From assembly GCF_000317145.1 (NCBI RefSeq), contig NC_019697.1, positions 2,170,001 through 2,234,000 of the forward strand: a DNA stretch of 64,000 nt, given 5' to 3'. The stretch comes from Chamaesiphon minutus PCC 6605. Its GTDB lineage: Bacteria > Cyanobacteriota > Cyanobacteriia > Cyanobacteriales > Chamaesiphonaceae. The notes under the pieces were generated by a model that saw nothing but the letters and a program-made list of their open reading frames with translations, did no database searches and had not been told where the DNA came from. Shown one piece after another: positions 25,907-34,970 of this stretch. Positions within the stretch are counted from its first letter, which is position 1, and every line of letters begins with the position of its first letter. A program made the translations under genes and the position numbers.

Positions 25907-28114
25907 ATGAAGACTAGCCAAGTGCAGCACACACTAATGGCATACTTACGCCACGAACTCTGTACGCCGATTAATGCCACGATCGGTTATAGTGCCATGC
26001 TGCTCGAAGAGCTAAAAACACAACCAGACTCGATCTTCGTCGCCGATCTGGACAAGATTCACACCTGTAGTCAACAACTATCGATCCTGGTAAATACCAT
26101 CCTCGATCCAGTGCAACTGGAAATGAGCCAGATCGATGGCGAACTGAGTCGGTTTGGTGCGGAGCTAAGGATGGAATTGCTCACGCCTTTGAGCACGATT
26201 ATCGGTTACTGCGAGATGCTGTTAGAGGAAGCTCCAGCAGAATTGATTCCCGATCTAGACAAAATTCATACGGCAGCGCACCAGTTATTGAGCTTAGTAA
26301 ATGATATCGTGCATCTTGCCCAGCAACAGTTACAGCAGTTGACGGTACCGGATACTAGTTCCCCCCTGTCGATCGAACACCCAGCTACGGCTAGCTTGGT
26401 GCGGAGTGCAACCACTACACTGAAGATGCTCGATCGATTGTCTGGCGTACCGCAGGCACAGGGAGGGATGATTTTAGTAGTTGATGACAACCCGACTAAT
26501 TGTGACTTACTCTCGCGCCAATTAAAACGGCAAGGCTACACAGTCACAACGGCGACTAATGCCCGTCAAGCCTTACGCCTGCTCAAAGCCGTCCCTTACG
26601 ACCTAATTTTACTAGATGTCATCATGCCGGAGGTCGATGGGCTGGAATTACTCCAGCAGCTCAAACAGGACGATCGATTCCAGCACATTCCGGCGATCGC
26701 CATTTCGGCTCTAGAAACGATCGATGTTGCGGTTAAATGTATCGAACTTGGTGCCGAAGACTATTTACAAAAGCCCTACGATCCGATCTTGCTCCAAGCG
26801 AGGATTACCGCCTGTTTAGAGAAAAAGCGACTGCGCGATCGGGAAATCCTCTACCGCCAGCAAGTACAATGCCTGAGTGCCGCAGCAGCCGCGATCGAGA
26901 CTAAAACCTTCAACCCCAATAGTTTGGACGATCTGAGCCAGCAGTCGCACCAATTAGGGCAACTAGCTCGCGCTTTCCAACAGATGGCGCGATCGGTTAA
27001 TTCCCGCGAACAGGAGCTAGCACAACAGATTCAGCTCTTACAGAATGGCATCGATCTGGGACAGCCACAGCGAGTGGTGGCTGAGATTACCGCCGCAGAA
27101 CATTTTCAACAGCTCCAGCAGCGCACGAAGCGCAGTAGCGATATCGAGAATCTCTATCGCTCTTCCCTGTACCCTGCGCTCCATCCCGCTCCCCCCGTTG
27201 GCGATCGCGCTGCATCCTCACCAGTGACGCGATCGCCGTTGGCAGTTGTCAGGCGGGTAGAGCAACCAGCGATCGATGCCCAGCAGGTTAGCACCGCCAA
27301 AGTTATCGCTGTCCACTCCTTTCGCGGTGGTACGGGTAAGTCAAATCTCATTAGTAACCTGGCGGTGAGTCTCGCCAAGCAGGGTAAACGGGTGGGCATT
27401 ATCGATACAGACTTACAATCTCCGGGCATTCATGTGCTGTTTGGGCTGGATGATGAGACGATCGACCTCACCCTCAATGACTATCTCTGGCATCGTTGCG
27501 CTTTGTATGAAGCCGCCTACGATCTGAGCCATCTGTTGCCTCAACCTGCTGGTAATCCTGCTGGGGCGATTTATCTGATTCCCGCCAGTGCCAACGCCAA
27601 CGACATTAACCAGATCGTGCGTGAAGGCTATCCCCCAGATCTGCTTCTCGATGGTTGCGCTCAGACGATCCGCGATCTCCAACTAAATGTTCTGTTACTT
27701 GATACCCATCCCGGCATCGATCGCGAAACCCTTCAGGCAATCGCGATTTGTAGTCAGCTAATTGTGATGCTGCGTCCAGACTATCAGGACTATCAAGGCA
27801 CTGCCGCGATCGTCGAGCTGGCGAGGATGTTGTCGGCTGCGGAGCTGTTACTAGTTGTCAATCGGGTACCACCCAATTTTGAGATCGAAACCTATCAACA
27901 GCAGGTACAAACCGCCTACGGTGTCCCCGTCGCCGCAGTTTTGCCCTTTGCCGAGGAAATGCTGAATCTCGCCAGTAGTCAAGTCTTTGCAGTGCGCTAT
28001 CCCACTCATCCGCTGACTCAGGCAATCGATCGACTGGGCGATCTGATGATGCTTCAGGGGAGAGGCTCCGCCAACGAATACAAGACAGCGATACAGATCG
28101 GACGATCGCCTTAA
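25907..28114 (+). CDS. tandem HisKA-REC-ParA/MinD fusion protein
   Basis: The 735-aa protein has the same N-terminal block as the kinase at 20100: HisKA-like hairpin 1 with His (LRHELCTPINATIGY, H16), hairpin 2 with Met (LRMELLTPLSTIIGY), and an intact receiver (VVDDNPTN, LLDVIMPEVDG). After a coiled-coil linker comes a ParA/MinD/CpaE-type ATPase (about 465-700) with deviant Walker A SFRGGTGKSNL, VGIIDTDLQSPGIH and LLLDTHPG. It lacks any HATPase, so it cannot autophosphorylate. CpaE-like REC-ATPases place pili or polarity factors; this could link a phosphorelay to positioning on membrane or nucleoid. A short GC-rich repeat is embedded in frame near the C-terminus (LQGRGSANEY). Direct-repeat copy E lies upstream. 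Confidence 0.85.
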   Translation: MKTSQVQHTLMAYLRHELCTPINATIGYSAMLLEELKTQPDSIFVADLDKIHTCSQQLSILVNTILDPVQLEMSQIDGELSRFGAELRMELLTPLSTIIGYCEMLLEEAPAELIPDLDKIHTAAHQLLSLVNDIVHLAQQQLQQLTVPDTSSPLSIEHPATASLVRSATTTLKMLDRLSGVPQAQGGMILVVDDNPTNCDLLSRQLKRQGYTVTTATNARQALRLLKAVPYDLILLDVIMPEVDGLELLQQLKQDDRFQHIPAIAISALETIDVAVKCIELGAEDYLQKPYDPILLQARITACLEKKRLRDREILYRQQVQCLSAAAAAIETKTFNPNSLDDLSQQSHQLGQLARAFQQMARSVNSREQELAQQIQLLQNGIDLGQPQRVVAEITAAEHFQQLQQRTKRSSDIENLYRSSLYPALHPAPPVGDRAASSPVTRSPLAVVRRVEQPAIDAQQVSTAKVIAVHSFRGGTGKSNLISNLAVSLAKQGKRVGIIDTDLQSPGIHVLFGLDDETIDLTLNDYLWHRCALYEAAYDLSHLLPQPAGNPAGAIYLIPASANANDINQIVREGYPPDLLLDGCAQTIRDLQLNVLLLDTHPGIDRETLQAIAICSQLIVMLRPDYQDYQGTAAIVELARMLSAAELLLVVNRVPPNFEIETYQQQVQTAYGVPVAAVLPFAEEMLNLASSQVFAVRYPTHPLTQAIDRLGDLMMLQGRGSANEYKTAIQIGRSP

Positions 28115-28145
28115 TCATTGGGGGTTTGGACGATATGACTCGCAA

Positions 28146-28612
28146 TACTGTTTGGTTAGCTTCGCTTGAGATCTGAATCCCCCAACCCCCTTAAAAAGGG
28201 GGCTTTAAAAGTCCCCCTTTTTAAGGGGGGAACCAGATCCGGAAGTCCCCCTTAAAAAGGCTACCGTGTATACACATCTCTAGTTAGAAGCGAAATTGGT
28301 AGAAATCCCCCTAAATCCCCCTTAAAAAGGGGGACTTTGAGCGGATCTTAGCCCCCTTTTTAAGGGGGTTTGGGGGATTCAGATCTAGAAACGAAGCCCA
28401 GCCGACTTGTGTATACACGGTAGCTTAAAAAGGGGGATTTAGGGGGATTCACACCAATTTCGCTTCTCACCAGAGATGTGTGTACACGGTAGCTTTTTAA
28501 GGGGGATTTAGCAGCTCCCGTAACTCCTTTGGAGTGGCTGCGCCAACGTCGGGTTCCCCGACGGATTAGGGAGACAAGACAGGGAGATTTCAACCTAAAC
28601 CGAAGCAATTAA
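28146..28612. repeat. left inverted copy of a 240-bp repeat, interrupted by a MITE
   Basis: The ends TTTGGTTAGCTTCGCTTGAG (28150) and CAACCTAAACCGAAGCAATT (28591) match the reverse complement of the copy at 30923-31160 downstream of the next gene. Between them the common core AACCAGATCCGGAAGTCCCCC and GCCAACGTCGGGTTCCCCGA is split by a second element (28252-28500). The whole fills most of the gap between two signalling genes. No gene is seen. Confidence 0.8.
28252..28500. mobile_element. MITE-like element with long terminal inverted repeats
   Basis: The left end TTAAAAAGGCTACCGTGTAT and the right end (reverse complement TTAAAAAGCTACCGTGTACA) continue as inverted arms of about 70 bp through GAAGCGAAATTGGT and AATCCCCCTAAATCCCCC. 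The interior holds another half unit ending TGTATACACGGTAGCTTAAA. There is no coding capacity. It sits inside the CCCCCTTTTTAAGGGGG palindrome of the surrounding repeat, suggesting that palindrome is its target. A related tail is seen at 5.9 kb. Confidence 0.75.
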
Positions 28613-28669
28613 CCGATCGACCTCTCATCGCAAAGTCCAGCAGAATTTATACATACCGGAGCCAGATCG

Positions 28670-30904
28670 ATGCCTACAATTCTGTTAGTTGAAGATAACG
28701 ATATCAACCGAGATATGCTATCCCGCCGTCTAGAGCGTAATGGATATCAGGTAATTGTTGCTGTCAATGGCACCGAAGCTGTCGCCAAAACTCTGTCAGA
28801 TCGACCGGATATCGTGTTGATGGATCTGCACCTCCCCATTCTCGATGGTTGGGCAGCTACCCGACAGATTAAAGCCAATCTTCAAACGCGAGTCATTCCC
28901 ATTATTGCGTTGACGGCGGATGGGAATGCTGGCGAACGCGAAAAAGCACTAGCTGCGGGTTGCGATGAGTATGATACCAAACCAGTGGATCTGCCTAGAT
29001 TGCTCCAAAAAATTACCAAGCTGTTAGAGCCAGTCATCGTAACAGCCCCAGCACCCCCGAACTCGCCGCCAGATCCCCGCTTACAGCAGATCTTACTAAA
29101 TCGGTTGCGGCACCAACTCGATCCGCCGATCGATCGGATTATTGGCTATAGCGATTTGCTATTGGATCTTCTGGGCGATGGACAGCAGCCAGATCTATGC
29201 AGCGATATTCAGAAGATTCACGCCTCTGGGCTGCGAATTTTGCAACTGGTACAGGCAATGCTCAACCCAGTACTATTGGAGCTACAACAGCAGGAAATCA
29301 ACATTTTCACTCCCACCTTACGATTGGAAATTCTCACGCCGCTGAGTACGATTATTGGCTACTGTGAGATGTTATTGGAGGAAGCCTCTACCGACCTAAT
29401 CCCAGACCTGGAGCAGATCTACACTTCGGCACAGGATTTGCTCAGTGTGGCGAATAGTCTAGATAGCCCGTTGGCGGAGCCTCTCCCCTGGAGAATCGAT
29501 CTTCAAACAATCTCGCTACAATCTATCGATCTTGACAATTTGAGTCTAGCAAAGGATTGGACGCGATCGTTTAGCGTCGGCTCTGCCGAATCGCCAATTG
29601 CCACAGATCGTCGAATTTTAATCGCAGACGACAACGAATCTACCTCCCAGTTGTTGTCGAGACAGGTAGAGCGGCAGGGATCGCAGGTGACGATCTCGAC
29701 GATCGATCGAGTCTTTGATACCCTCGCAGCCATCCCCTGCGATCTAATTTTGCTGGAGATCGGTCGAACGGGTAGTGGATTGCAACTGTTGGCGCAGCTC
29801 AAACAGGGCGAGTGGCGACACCTTCCCGTCCTAATCTTGGCAGCACCCGATCGCATGGATCTGGTGCTGCGAGGGATTGAGATCGGCGCAGCAGACTATC
29901 TGACTAAGCCGTTTCAGTCGGTGTTACTTCAGACTAAGATCGCGGCTTGTCTGGAGCTACAGCGGCGGCAGGGACAGGATGAGAGCTTCGATAGTCTGTT
30001 TGAAAATGCGCCAGTCGGCGTTTATCAAGCGACGGTTACAGGGTGCTATCGGCGGGTGAATCCGGCTTTAGTCGAACTGCTGGGATACCCCGATGCAGAG
30101 ACACTGATGGCGATGGTGACAGATATTGCCGACCGCATTTATGTCGATCGCAATCGCTATGCGGATTTCAAAACGATGTTAGCAGAACACGATCGGGTGA
30201 CTGGATTTGAGTATCAAGCATATCGCTATGATGGCGACCCCATCTGGATTGCGGAGCACGCTCGCGCTGTCCGCGATCGGGAGGGGAAGTTAGTGGCTTA
30301 TGAAGGCATTGTCGAGGAAATCTCCCAACGCAAGTTAGCTGAAGCCGCGCTCCAGCCACAATTAGCGGCGTTGCAACTCGAACTCGCCAATATTAAGCTC
30401 ACCCAACAGGTGGCGGAGATCGTCCAAACTGATTATTTTCAGCAGTTACAGCCCAATGGTGAAGCCTCGATCGCTGGCGGAGCCACGCCGATGGAGGATC
30501 GAGATTCTAGCTTGCAATCGTCTCTACCGCTCAAGGTGCTGTTGGTTGAAGATAATGAATTGAATTCTGATATGCTCTCGCGGCGGCTGCAACGTGCTGG
30601 CTATGCTGTGGTGGTTGCCAGCGATGGTGCTGAGGGTGTGGCGAAGGCGATCTCGGAACTACCAGATCTGATTCTGATGGATATCAGTTTGCCGATTCTA
30701 GATGGGTGGGAGGCAACTCAACAGATCAAGGCGAACGCCCAGACTGCGCGGATTCCGATTATTGCTTTGACGGCACATGCGATGGCTGGCGATCGAGAGA
30801 AGGCGTTGGCGGCGGGTTGTAATGATTATGATACTAAGCCAGTGGAGTTACCTCGGTTGTTGGGCAAAATTGAAGGTTGTTTGAAGCGATCGATCTCTAA
30901 TTAA
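28670..30904 (+). CDS. REC-HisKA-HisKA-REC-PAS-REC regulator
   Basis: The 744-aa protein has an intact receiver (VEDNDINRDML, D52 in LMDLHLPILDG), two HisKA-like hairpins (His148 in RLRHQLDPPIDRIIGY; Leu in place of His in LRLEILTPLSTIIGY), a second receiver whose acceptor is Glu (LILLEIGRTGSG), a PAS domain (about 445-565) and a third intact receiver (LMDISLPILDG). The first and third receivers are close copies of each other (shared PILDGW, AGxREKALAAGC and YDTKPV), an internal duplication. There is no HATPase. It probably relays phosphate between partners rather than making it. The gene lies between inverted copies of the 240-bp repeat. Confidence 0.82.
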   Translation: MPTILLVEDNDINRDMLSRRLERNGYQVIVAVNGTEAVAKTLSDRPDIVLMDLHLPILDGWAATRQIKANLQTRVIPIIALTADGNAGEREKALAAGCDEYDTKPVDLPRLLQKITKLLEPVIVTAPAPPNSPPDPRLQQILLNRLRHQLDPPIDRIIGYSDLLLDLLGDGQQPDLCSDIQKIHASGLRILQLVQAMLNPVLLELQQQEINIFTPTLRLEILTPLSTIIGYCEMLLEEASTDLIPDLEQIYTSAQDLLSVANSLDSPLAEPLPWRIDLQTISLQSIDLDNLSLAKDWTRSFSVGSAESPIATDRRILIADDNESTSQLLSRQVERQGSQVTISTIDRVFDTLAAIPCDLILLEIGRTGSGLQLLAQLKQGEWRHLPVLILAAPDRMDLVLRGIEIGAADYLTKPFQSVLLQTKIAACLELQRRQGQDESFDSLFENAPVGVYQATVTGCYRRVNPALVELLGYPDAETLMAMVTDIADRIYVDRNRYADFKTMLAEHDRVTGFEYQAYRYDGDPIWIAEHARAVRDREGKLVAYEGIVEEISQRKLAEAALQPQLAALQLELANIKLTQQVAEIVQTDYFQQLQPNGEASIAGGATPMEDRDSSLQSSLPLKVLLVEDNELNSDMLSRRLQRAGYAVVVASDGAEGVAKAISELPDLILMDISLPILDGWEATQQIKANAQTARIPIIALTAHAMAGDREKALAAGCNDYDTKPVELPRLLGKIEGCLKRSISN

Positions 30905-30922
30905 GGTGAGTTCGGGATCTGT

Positions 30923-31160
30923 GCCAATACGGTTCGGTTAAGAACCAATCGTGAGTTAATTACTTCGGTTTAGGTTGAAATCCCCCTGTCTTGTCTCCCT
31001 AATCCGTCGGGGAACCCGACGTTGGCGCAGCCACTCCAAAGGAGTTACGGGAGCCGCTAAATCCCCCTTAAAAAGGGGGACTTCCGGATCTGGTTCCCCC
31101 CTTTGAAAGGGGGGTTAGGGGGGATTTAGATCTCAAGCGAAGCTAACCAAACCGTATTGG
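30923..31160. repeat. right inverted copy of the 240-bp repeat
   Basis: The copy is bounded by inverted ends CCAATACGGTTCGGTT (30923) and AACCAAACCGTATTGG (31145). Inside it runs GGTTTAGGTTGAAATCCCCC, a hairpin TCGGGGAACCCGA, CCACTCCAAAGGAGT and CCCCCTTAAAAAGGGGG. It is the reverse complement of the repeat at 28146-28612 but without the inserted MITE, so it shows the empty site. Confidence 0.8.
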
Positions 31161-31212
31161 GATCTGTGCTCCGTTCCAGTACCGCACTCGATTGAAATCG
31201 GTGCTAGTAGTA

Positions 31213-31264
31213 CAAAGTCCGCCTACGCGGACTAATTAATGTCAGTCCGCGTAGGCGGACTTTG
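31213..31264. repeat. GTCCGC-type hairpin repeat
   Basis: CAAAGTCCGCCTACGCGGACT pairs with AGTCCGCGTAGGCGGACTTTG across a 10-base loop. The flanks GATTGAAATCGGTGCTAGTA and GCATCATGAGCCACGATTTC are the family flanks also seen at 15.7, 19.8 and 62.5 kb. It lies 64 bp before the amidotransferase/SIS gene. Confidence 0.8.
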
Positions 31265-31327
31265 CATCATGAGCCACGATTTCAATCGTAGGCATTTTCT
31301 TTTCAACACCACTAGCAGTTAGACATC

Positions 31328-34300
31328 ATGACTATTTGGTTGGTAATTTATCAAAACTTAATTCCAGAATTCATCACCACCGTGATGATGATTTGCGGCG
31401 GCATCGGATCGAATCCTGCTTTGATTTGCTCCTACTCGATCGTTTGCACATTCCTACTCAGAGTTATTTGGCATATTTCAATCTTAATTCATGGCTTGGG
31501 TCATGTCTTGTCGATCGTTATTATCGACCGAGATCCATCTTTCATCAACACTACTAACATCCTCGAACATCGAACTCTATCAGCTATATTTAGATCCTTA
31601 ATTCCCTTTGCACCGATATTTGTACCATCGATCGAGAACTCAGATTACCCTTGGGTTGATGTTGGTCGATCGACTTCTACTTCGATTCGATTCAAGGCAT
31701 TGGGTGGCATCTTATTTAATGGAATTGCGGTGGGATTGGTACCGTTAGCAAATTCTTTAATTATGAGTATCGATCGCCATCCAGATGAATTTATCGTTGG
31801 GTTTGTAATTAACACTTTTGTAGGTGCCAATCTTTTAGTTATTTTTAGTTCGCTGTCGGATCTGGTGGCGGTGGTGACGGGTGAGGCGACTTGTTTTAAC
31901 TGCGGCAATTTTGGGTTTGTTGGCAAACGATTGGTGAGTGACGATCGATCGTTGCTACCAGCAAGAGTTATCGATATTTTCAAAACAATGGGCTGCGAAA
32001 CTGAAATTCGGGGCGAACAAGCTGGTGGCGGGGTGGTGTTTGCCCAGGATCGAGCCGATCGAGTGGTATTTGTCGGGACAAAGGTAGTCAATCGCAAGCG
32101 ACAAAATTTAACCCAATCTCTAGAAGCGGCGTTTGCTCCGGTGCGAAATCAAGCGATGCGGGCTGGTGCCCAGGCTGTGGATGCGGCGATCGTTGGGGTT
32201 TGGCACTATCGTTATGCTACGAGTAGTCTCCCGGCAATTGTCGAGACTCATTGGCATGAGTGGATGCCCGCTAGAACTGCTGCTGTGTGGAGATTCGATC
32301 GGGGAAAATGGGTGGGCGATCGCCAAACGGTAAACCACCGGATTACCCATAATGGGGATTTTGATGCTTGGGTGCTGTTTGGCGATCCGATCGAGAATGC
32401 CGATCTGGGTTTATGGCTCGAACGGGTGTTACATACGCCGAATTCGACGCTGGGCGACTCGCCGAAGATTGCGGGGATGATGGATTTATTAATTACCCAG
32501 GGGATGTGGGGTGCTTCGTTGCGACTGGCTTACCAACTGACGGTGGCTAAGTCGATCGAGGAGGCATTTGGGGGAAAAAGTCCGGCTAAAGCGGCACCGA
32601 ATAACGCCCCATCGGAGTTGGAGATCGGCGATTGGGCGGCGATCGCTGAAGGGATCTTTGTCAGACATCAGGAGGCGATTTTGCTCCCGTCCGCTAAATC
32701 GATGTTGGAGTTATCTCCGCCACAAGTTCATCAGCTCGAACGAGATCTGCTCGCAGCTTTGAGTCAGCATCACTCGATCGGTACATGGAATGACTCGGAT
32801 CGATCGGCTTTTGTCAAGACTGCCGTCGATGTTTTTTTCCATCACAATCCCTATCAGGCGACGAAATTATTTATGTCCAGAGCCAAGGGTAGTTTTGGGC
32901 TGGTAACTGCTTCGACATTGAATCCCGATAGTCTGGTATTGAGTGCTTGGGGACAACCGATCGCGACTGGATTCAACGTTCGCGATGATTATATGGTTTA
33001 TGCTTCAGAACCAGCCGCTGTCGATGCTGTTTTATCCGATATTCCCCGTTCCTATCGCTTGGATTTGGAGCAGAAAGGGGGTGAAATTGCCTGGGTGGGG
33101 GTCGATCGAATTACGATTTATTCGATGCCAGCAGATCGCGAATTACTGGGTGTGGAATTAGCACAACGGTGGATTCCATTACAGGGAAATGCCTATATTC
33201 TGCCGCCCACCACAAATGCTGAAGATCCGGTCGAGCATGACATTCAGGAAATTCCCCAGGTGCTGCAATCGATCGCCACATCCTGGGGCGATCCAGCTTC
33301 ATTCAATCGTCAAAGCGCAGACTATTTAGCCGAACTATTGATTGCCAAAGCTAAGAGCTGGGATCGGCGACAACGGGCCACGATCGATATTAAACTCGAC
33401 CGAGTGGCAACAGATCGATCTGTAGATCTACTTATTACGGGTGTTGAGAGCAGCCTCTGGTTGGGCGAGCGATTTGCCCAAGATTTAATTACCATCTGCC
33501 CCGCGCTAAAAGTTGCCACAATTTCAGCCAATCAGGTGTTACGGAAATTGCCATCTGACTCCAACCGACTGCATTTAGGTCAAAACTCGATCGTCCTAGC
33601 CATCAGTCAATCTGGACAAACATTTCCCACCCTGCAAGCTACCCACGCCTTCGAGGAACTTCGCCGCCAAGGATCGATCGGCGAGATATTTGTGATGACT
33701 GGCGAAATCTGTAGCCTGATGGGTACCGCGATCGAGCAGTATTATTACCCCGCATCTAGTTTTACTCGCCGGATTTTTATCAATGGCAGCGGTCGCCGCA
33801 CGGCTGAACCCACCACCGTCGCCGTAGCTGCCGCTCAAGCCACGTTAACGGAATTATTGCTATACCTCGCCAAACGGCTCCGACAAAGCTTCCCTGGCCA
33901 AAATGGGGCGTTTGAGATGACCTTAACCGCCGCAAATTTAGAGACTCTCGATCGAATCAAAGCTGAATTTGTCGATCTGAGCGTAGTACCGATCGTCGGC
34001 ACGACAGCCAGCGGTGAAACCAGCAATTCATCAGTCCATCGTCAGCTCCTGCGATCTGGTCGAAACTGGGCATTGCATGTCACCGAAACTCCCCTCGTCT
34101 GGGGCATTCATGCCCTCTACATCGCGATTTCCGCTGGATTTAAAGTACCATTGGTGCAAACGATCGCAAACTCAATGTTTGCGCTGGCGCATGTCCCCAT
34201 CCCCGGATTATTGCTGCCGGCGATCGTCTTAGCCGATGTGCTGATTTACATCTTTGGCCCCTGGTTTTGGACATTGGGACTGCGGTATTTCCAGGGTAGA

Positions 34301-34906
34301 CCCCTCCTCGCCCGCATGGGCAAACGCACCCTGGTCATCGGTGATGTGCCGTGGGTGCATCAATTATTAAAAGTCTATGTCAGCAAACTATTCTCGCTCA
34401 GTTATGGGATCGCCTCCCTCGATGTACATGGTGCCAACCCCCAAGATCACATGCTCCACCACTTCGGACATCGGGTGGTGAGAGGATCTTTAATCTTCTT
34501 AGGCATACCTGATGGGCGACGCGACAAGCTGCACAAAGAGTATGAAAGTGCCGTAATTATGACGGGCAAACAAGCCAATGGGGTGCGAAATATCAATGCA
34601 GGAGCGGAAATTATTGCCCTGGGACACAATCCGGCGATTTTCGTTCCGAAAGGCTCCGCCAACGCCCAGCAAGGCTTTCAAGATACGATCGTCCTCCCAA
34701 GTGCCCCAATTGTCGCTAGCGACGGTAGCATCCTGGAGGAATTACGCGAATCGCGGTTTGGCTCGTTCGAGCGATTACTGGCCAGCTATGTATTGTTCTG
34801 GGCATTGTCGAAACAGGTTGCCTCCTTCCCCTTGCTCCGATATCAACATTGGAAGTCCCAGAGCCGAACTCGAATCATGACCACCGCCGCTCCGGTGGCG
34901 CGATGA
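31328..34906 (+). CDS. membrane protein with class II glutamine amidotransferase and SIS domains (GlmS-like)
   Basis: The 1192-aa protein opens with about 190 residues of membrane helices, including WHISILIHGLGHVL, an M50-peptidase-like helix in which HExxH reads HGLGH. A class II glutamine amidotransferase domain follows: FNCGNFGFVG aligns with the CGIVGYIG start of GlmS (Cys192), HYRYATSS with HTRWATHG, and HNGDFDAWVLFGD with HNGIIEN. A SIS domain (about 690-850) has LAISQSGQTFPTLQAT, as in the isomerase half of GlmS. More membrane helices follow (about 925-990: HVPIPGLLLPAIVLADVLIYI). In known enzymes the catalytic Cys must be the N-terminal residue, so cleavage before Cys192 would be needed. 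It may make or sense an amino sugar at the membrane. Its 3' end is duplicated at 43449. Confidence 0.8.
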   Translation: MTIWLVIYQNLIPEFITTVMMICGGIGSNPALICSYSIVCTFLLRVIWHISILIHGLGHVLSIVIIDRDPSFINTTNILEHRTLSAIFRSLIPFAPIFVPSIENSDYPWVDVGRSTSTSIRFKALGGILFNGIAVGLVPLANSLIMSIDRHPDEFIVGFVINTFVGANLLVIFSSLSDLVAVVTGEATCFNCGNFGFVGKRLVSDDRSLLPARVIDIFKTMGCETEIRGEQAGGGVVFAQDRADRVVFVGTKVVNRKRQNLTQSLEAAFAPVRNQAMRAGAQAVDAAIVGVWHYRYATSSLPAIVETHWHEWMPARTAAVWRFDRGKWVGDRQTVNHRITHNGDFDAWVLFGDPIENADLGLWLERVLHTPNSTLGDSPKIAGMMDLLITQGMWGASLRLAYQLTVAKSIEEAFGGKSPAKAAPNNAPSELEIGDWAAIAEGIFVRHQEAILLPSAKSMLELSPPQVHQLERDLLAALSQHHSIGTWNDSDRSAFVKTAVDVFFHHNPYQATKLFMSRAKGSFGLVTASTLNPDSLVLSAWGQPIATGFNVRDDYMVYASEPAAVDAVLSDIPRSYRLDLEQKGGEIAWVGVDRITIYSMPADRELLGVELAQRWIPLQGNAYILPPTTNAEDPVEHDIQEIPQVLQSIATSWGDPASFNRQSADYLAELLIAKAKSWDRRQRATIDIKLDRVATDRSVDLLITGVESSLWLGERFAQDLITICPALKVATISANQVLRKLPSDSNRLHLGQNSIVLAISQSGQTFPTLQATHAFEELRRQGSIGEIFVMTGEICSLMGTAIEQYYYPASSFTRRIFINGSGRRTAEPTTVAVAAAQATLTELLLYLAKRLRQSFPGQNGAFEMTLTAANLETLDRIKAEFVDLSVVPIVGTTASGETSNSSVHRQLLRSGRNWALHVTETPLVWGIHALYIAISAGFKVPLVQTIANSMFALAHVPIPGLLLPAIVLADVLIYIFGPWFWTLGLRYFQGRPLLARMGKRTLVIGDVPWVHQLLKVYVSKLFSLSYGIASLDVHGANPQDHMLHHFGHRVVRGSLIFLGIPDGRRDKLHKEYESAVIMTGKQANGVRNINAGAEIIALGHNPAIFVPKGSANAQQGFQDTIVLPSAPIVASDGSILEELRESRFGSFERLLASYVLFWALSKQVASFPLLRYQHWKSQSRTRIMTTAAPVAR

Positions 34907-34970
34907 CTTATTTCGATCGATCGTTCCTAGTTCGCCAAGAATACTAACTAAATGATTTAGACTGAATCTT

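Noticed and set aside
31328-31900. Active M50 site-2 protease domain at the N-terminus of the amidotransferase/SIS protein
   Set aside because: The HExxH glutamate is replaced by glycine (HGLGH) and no downstream DG motif is evident.
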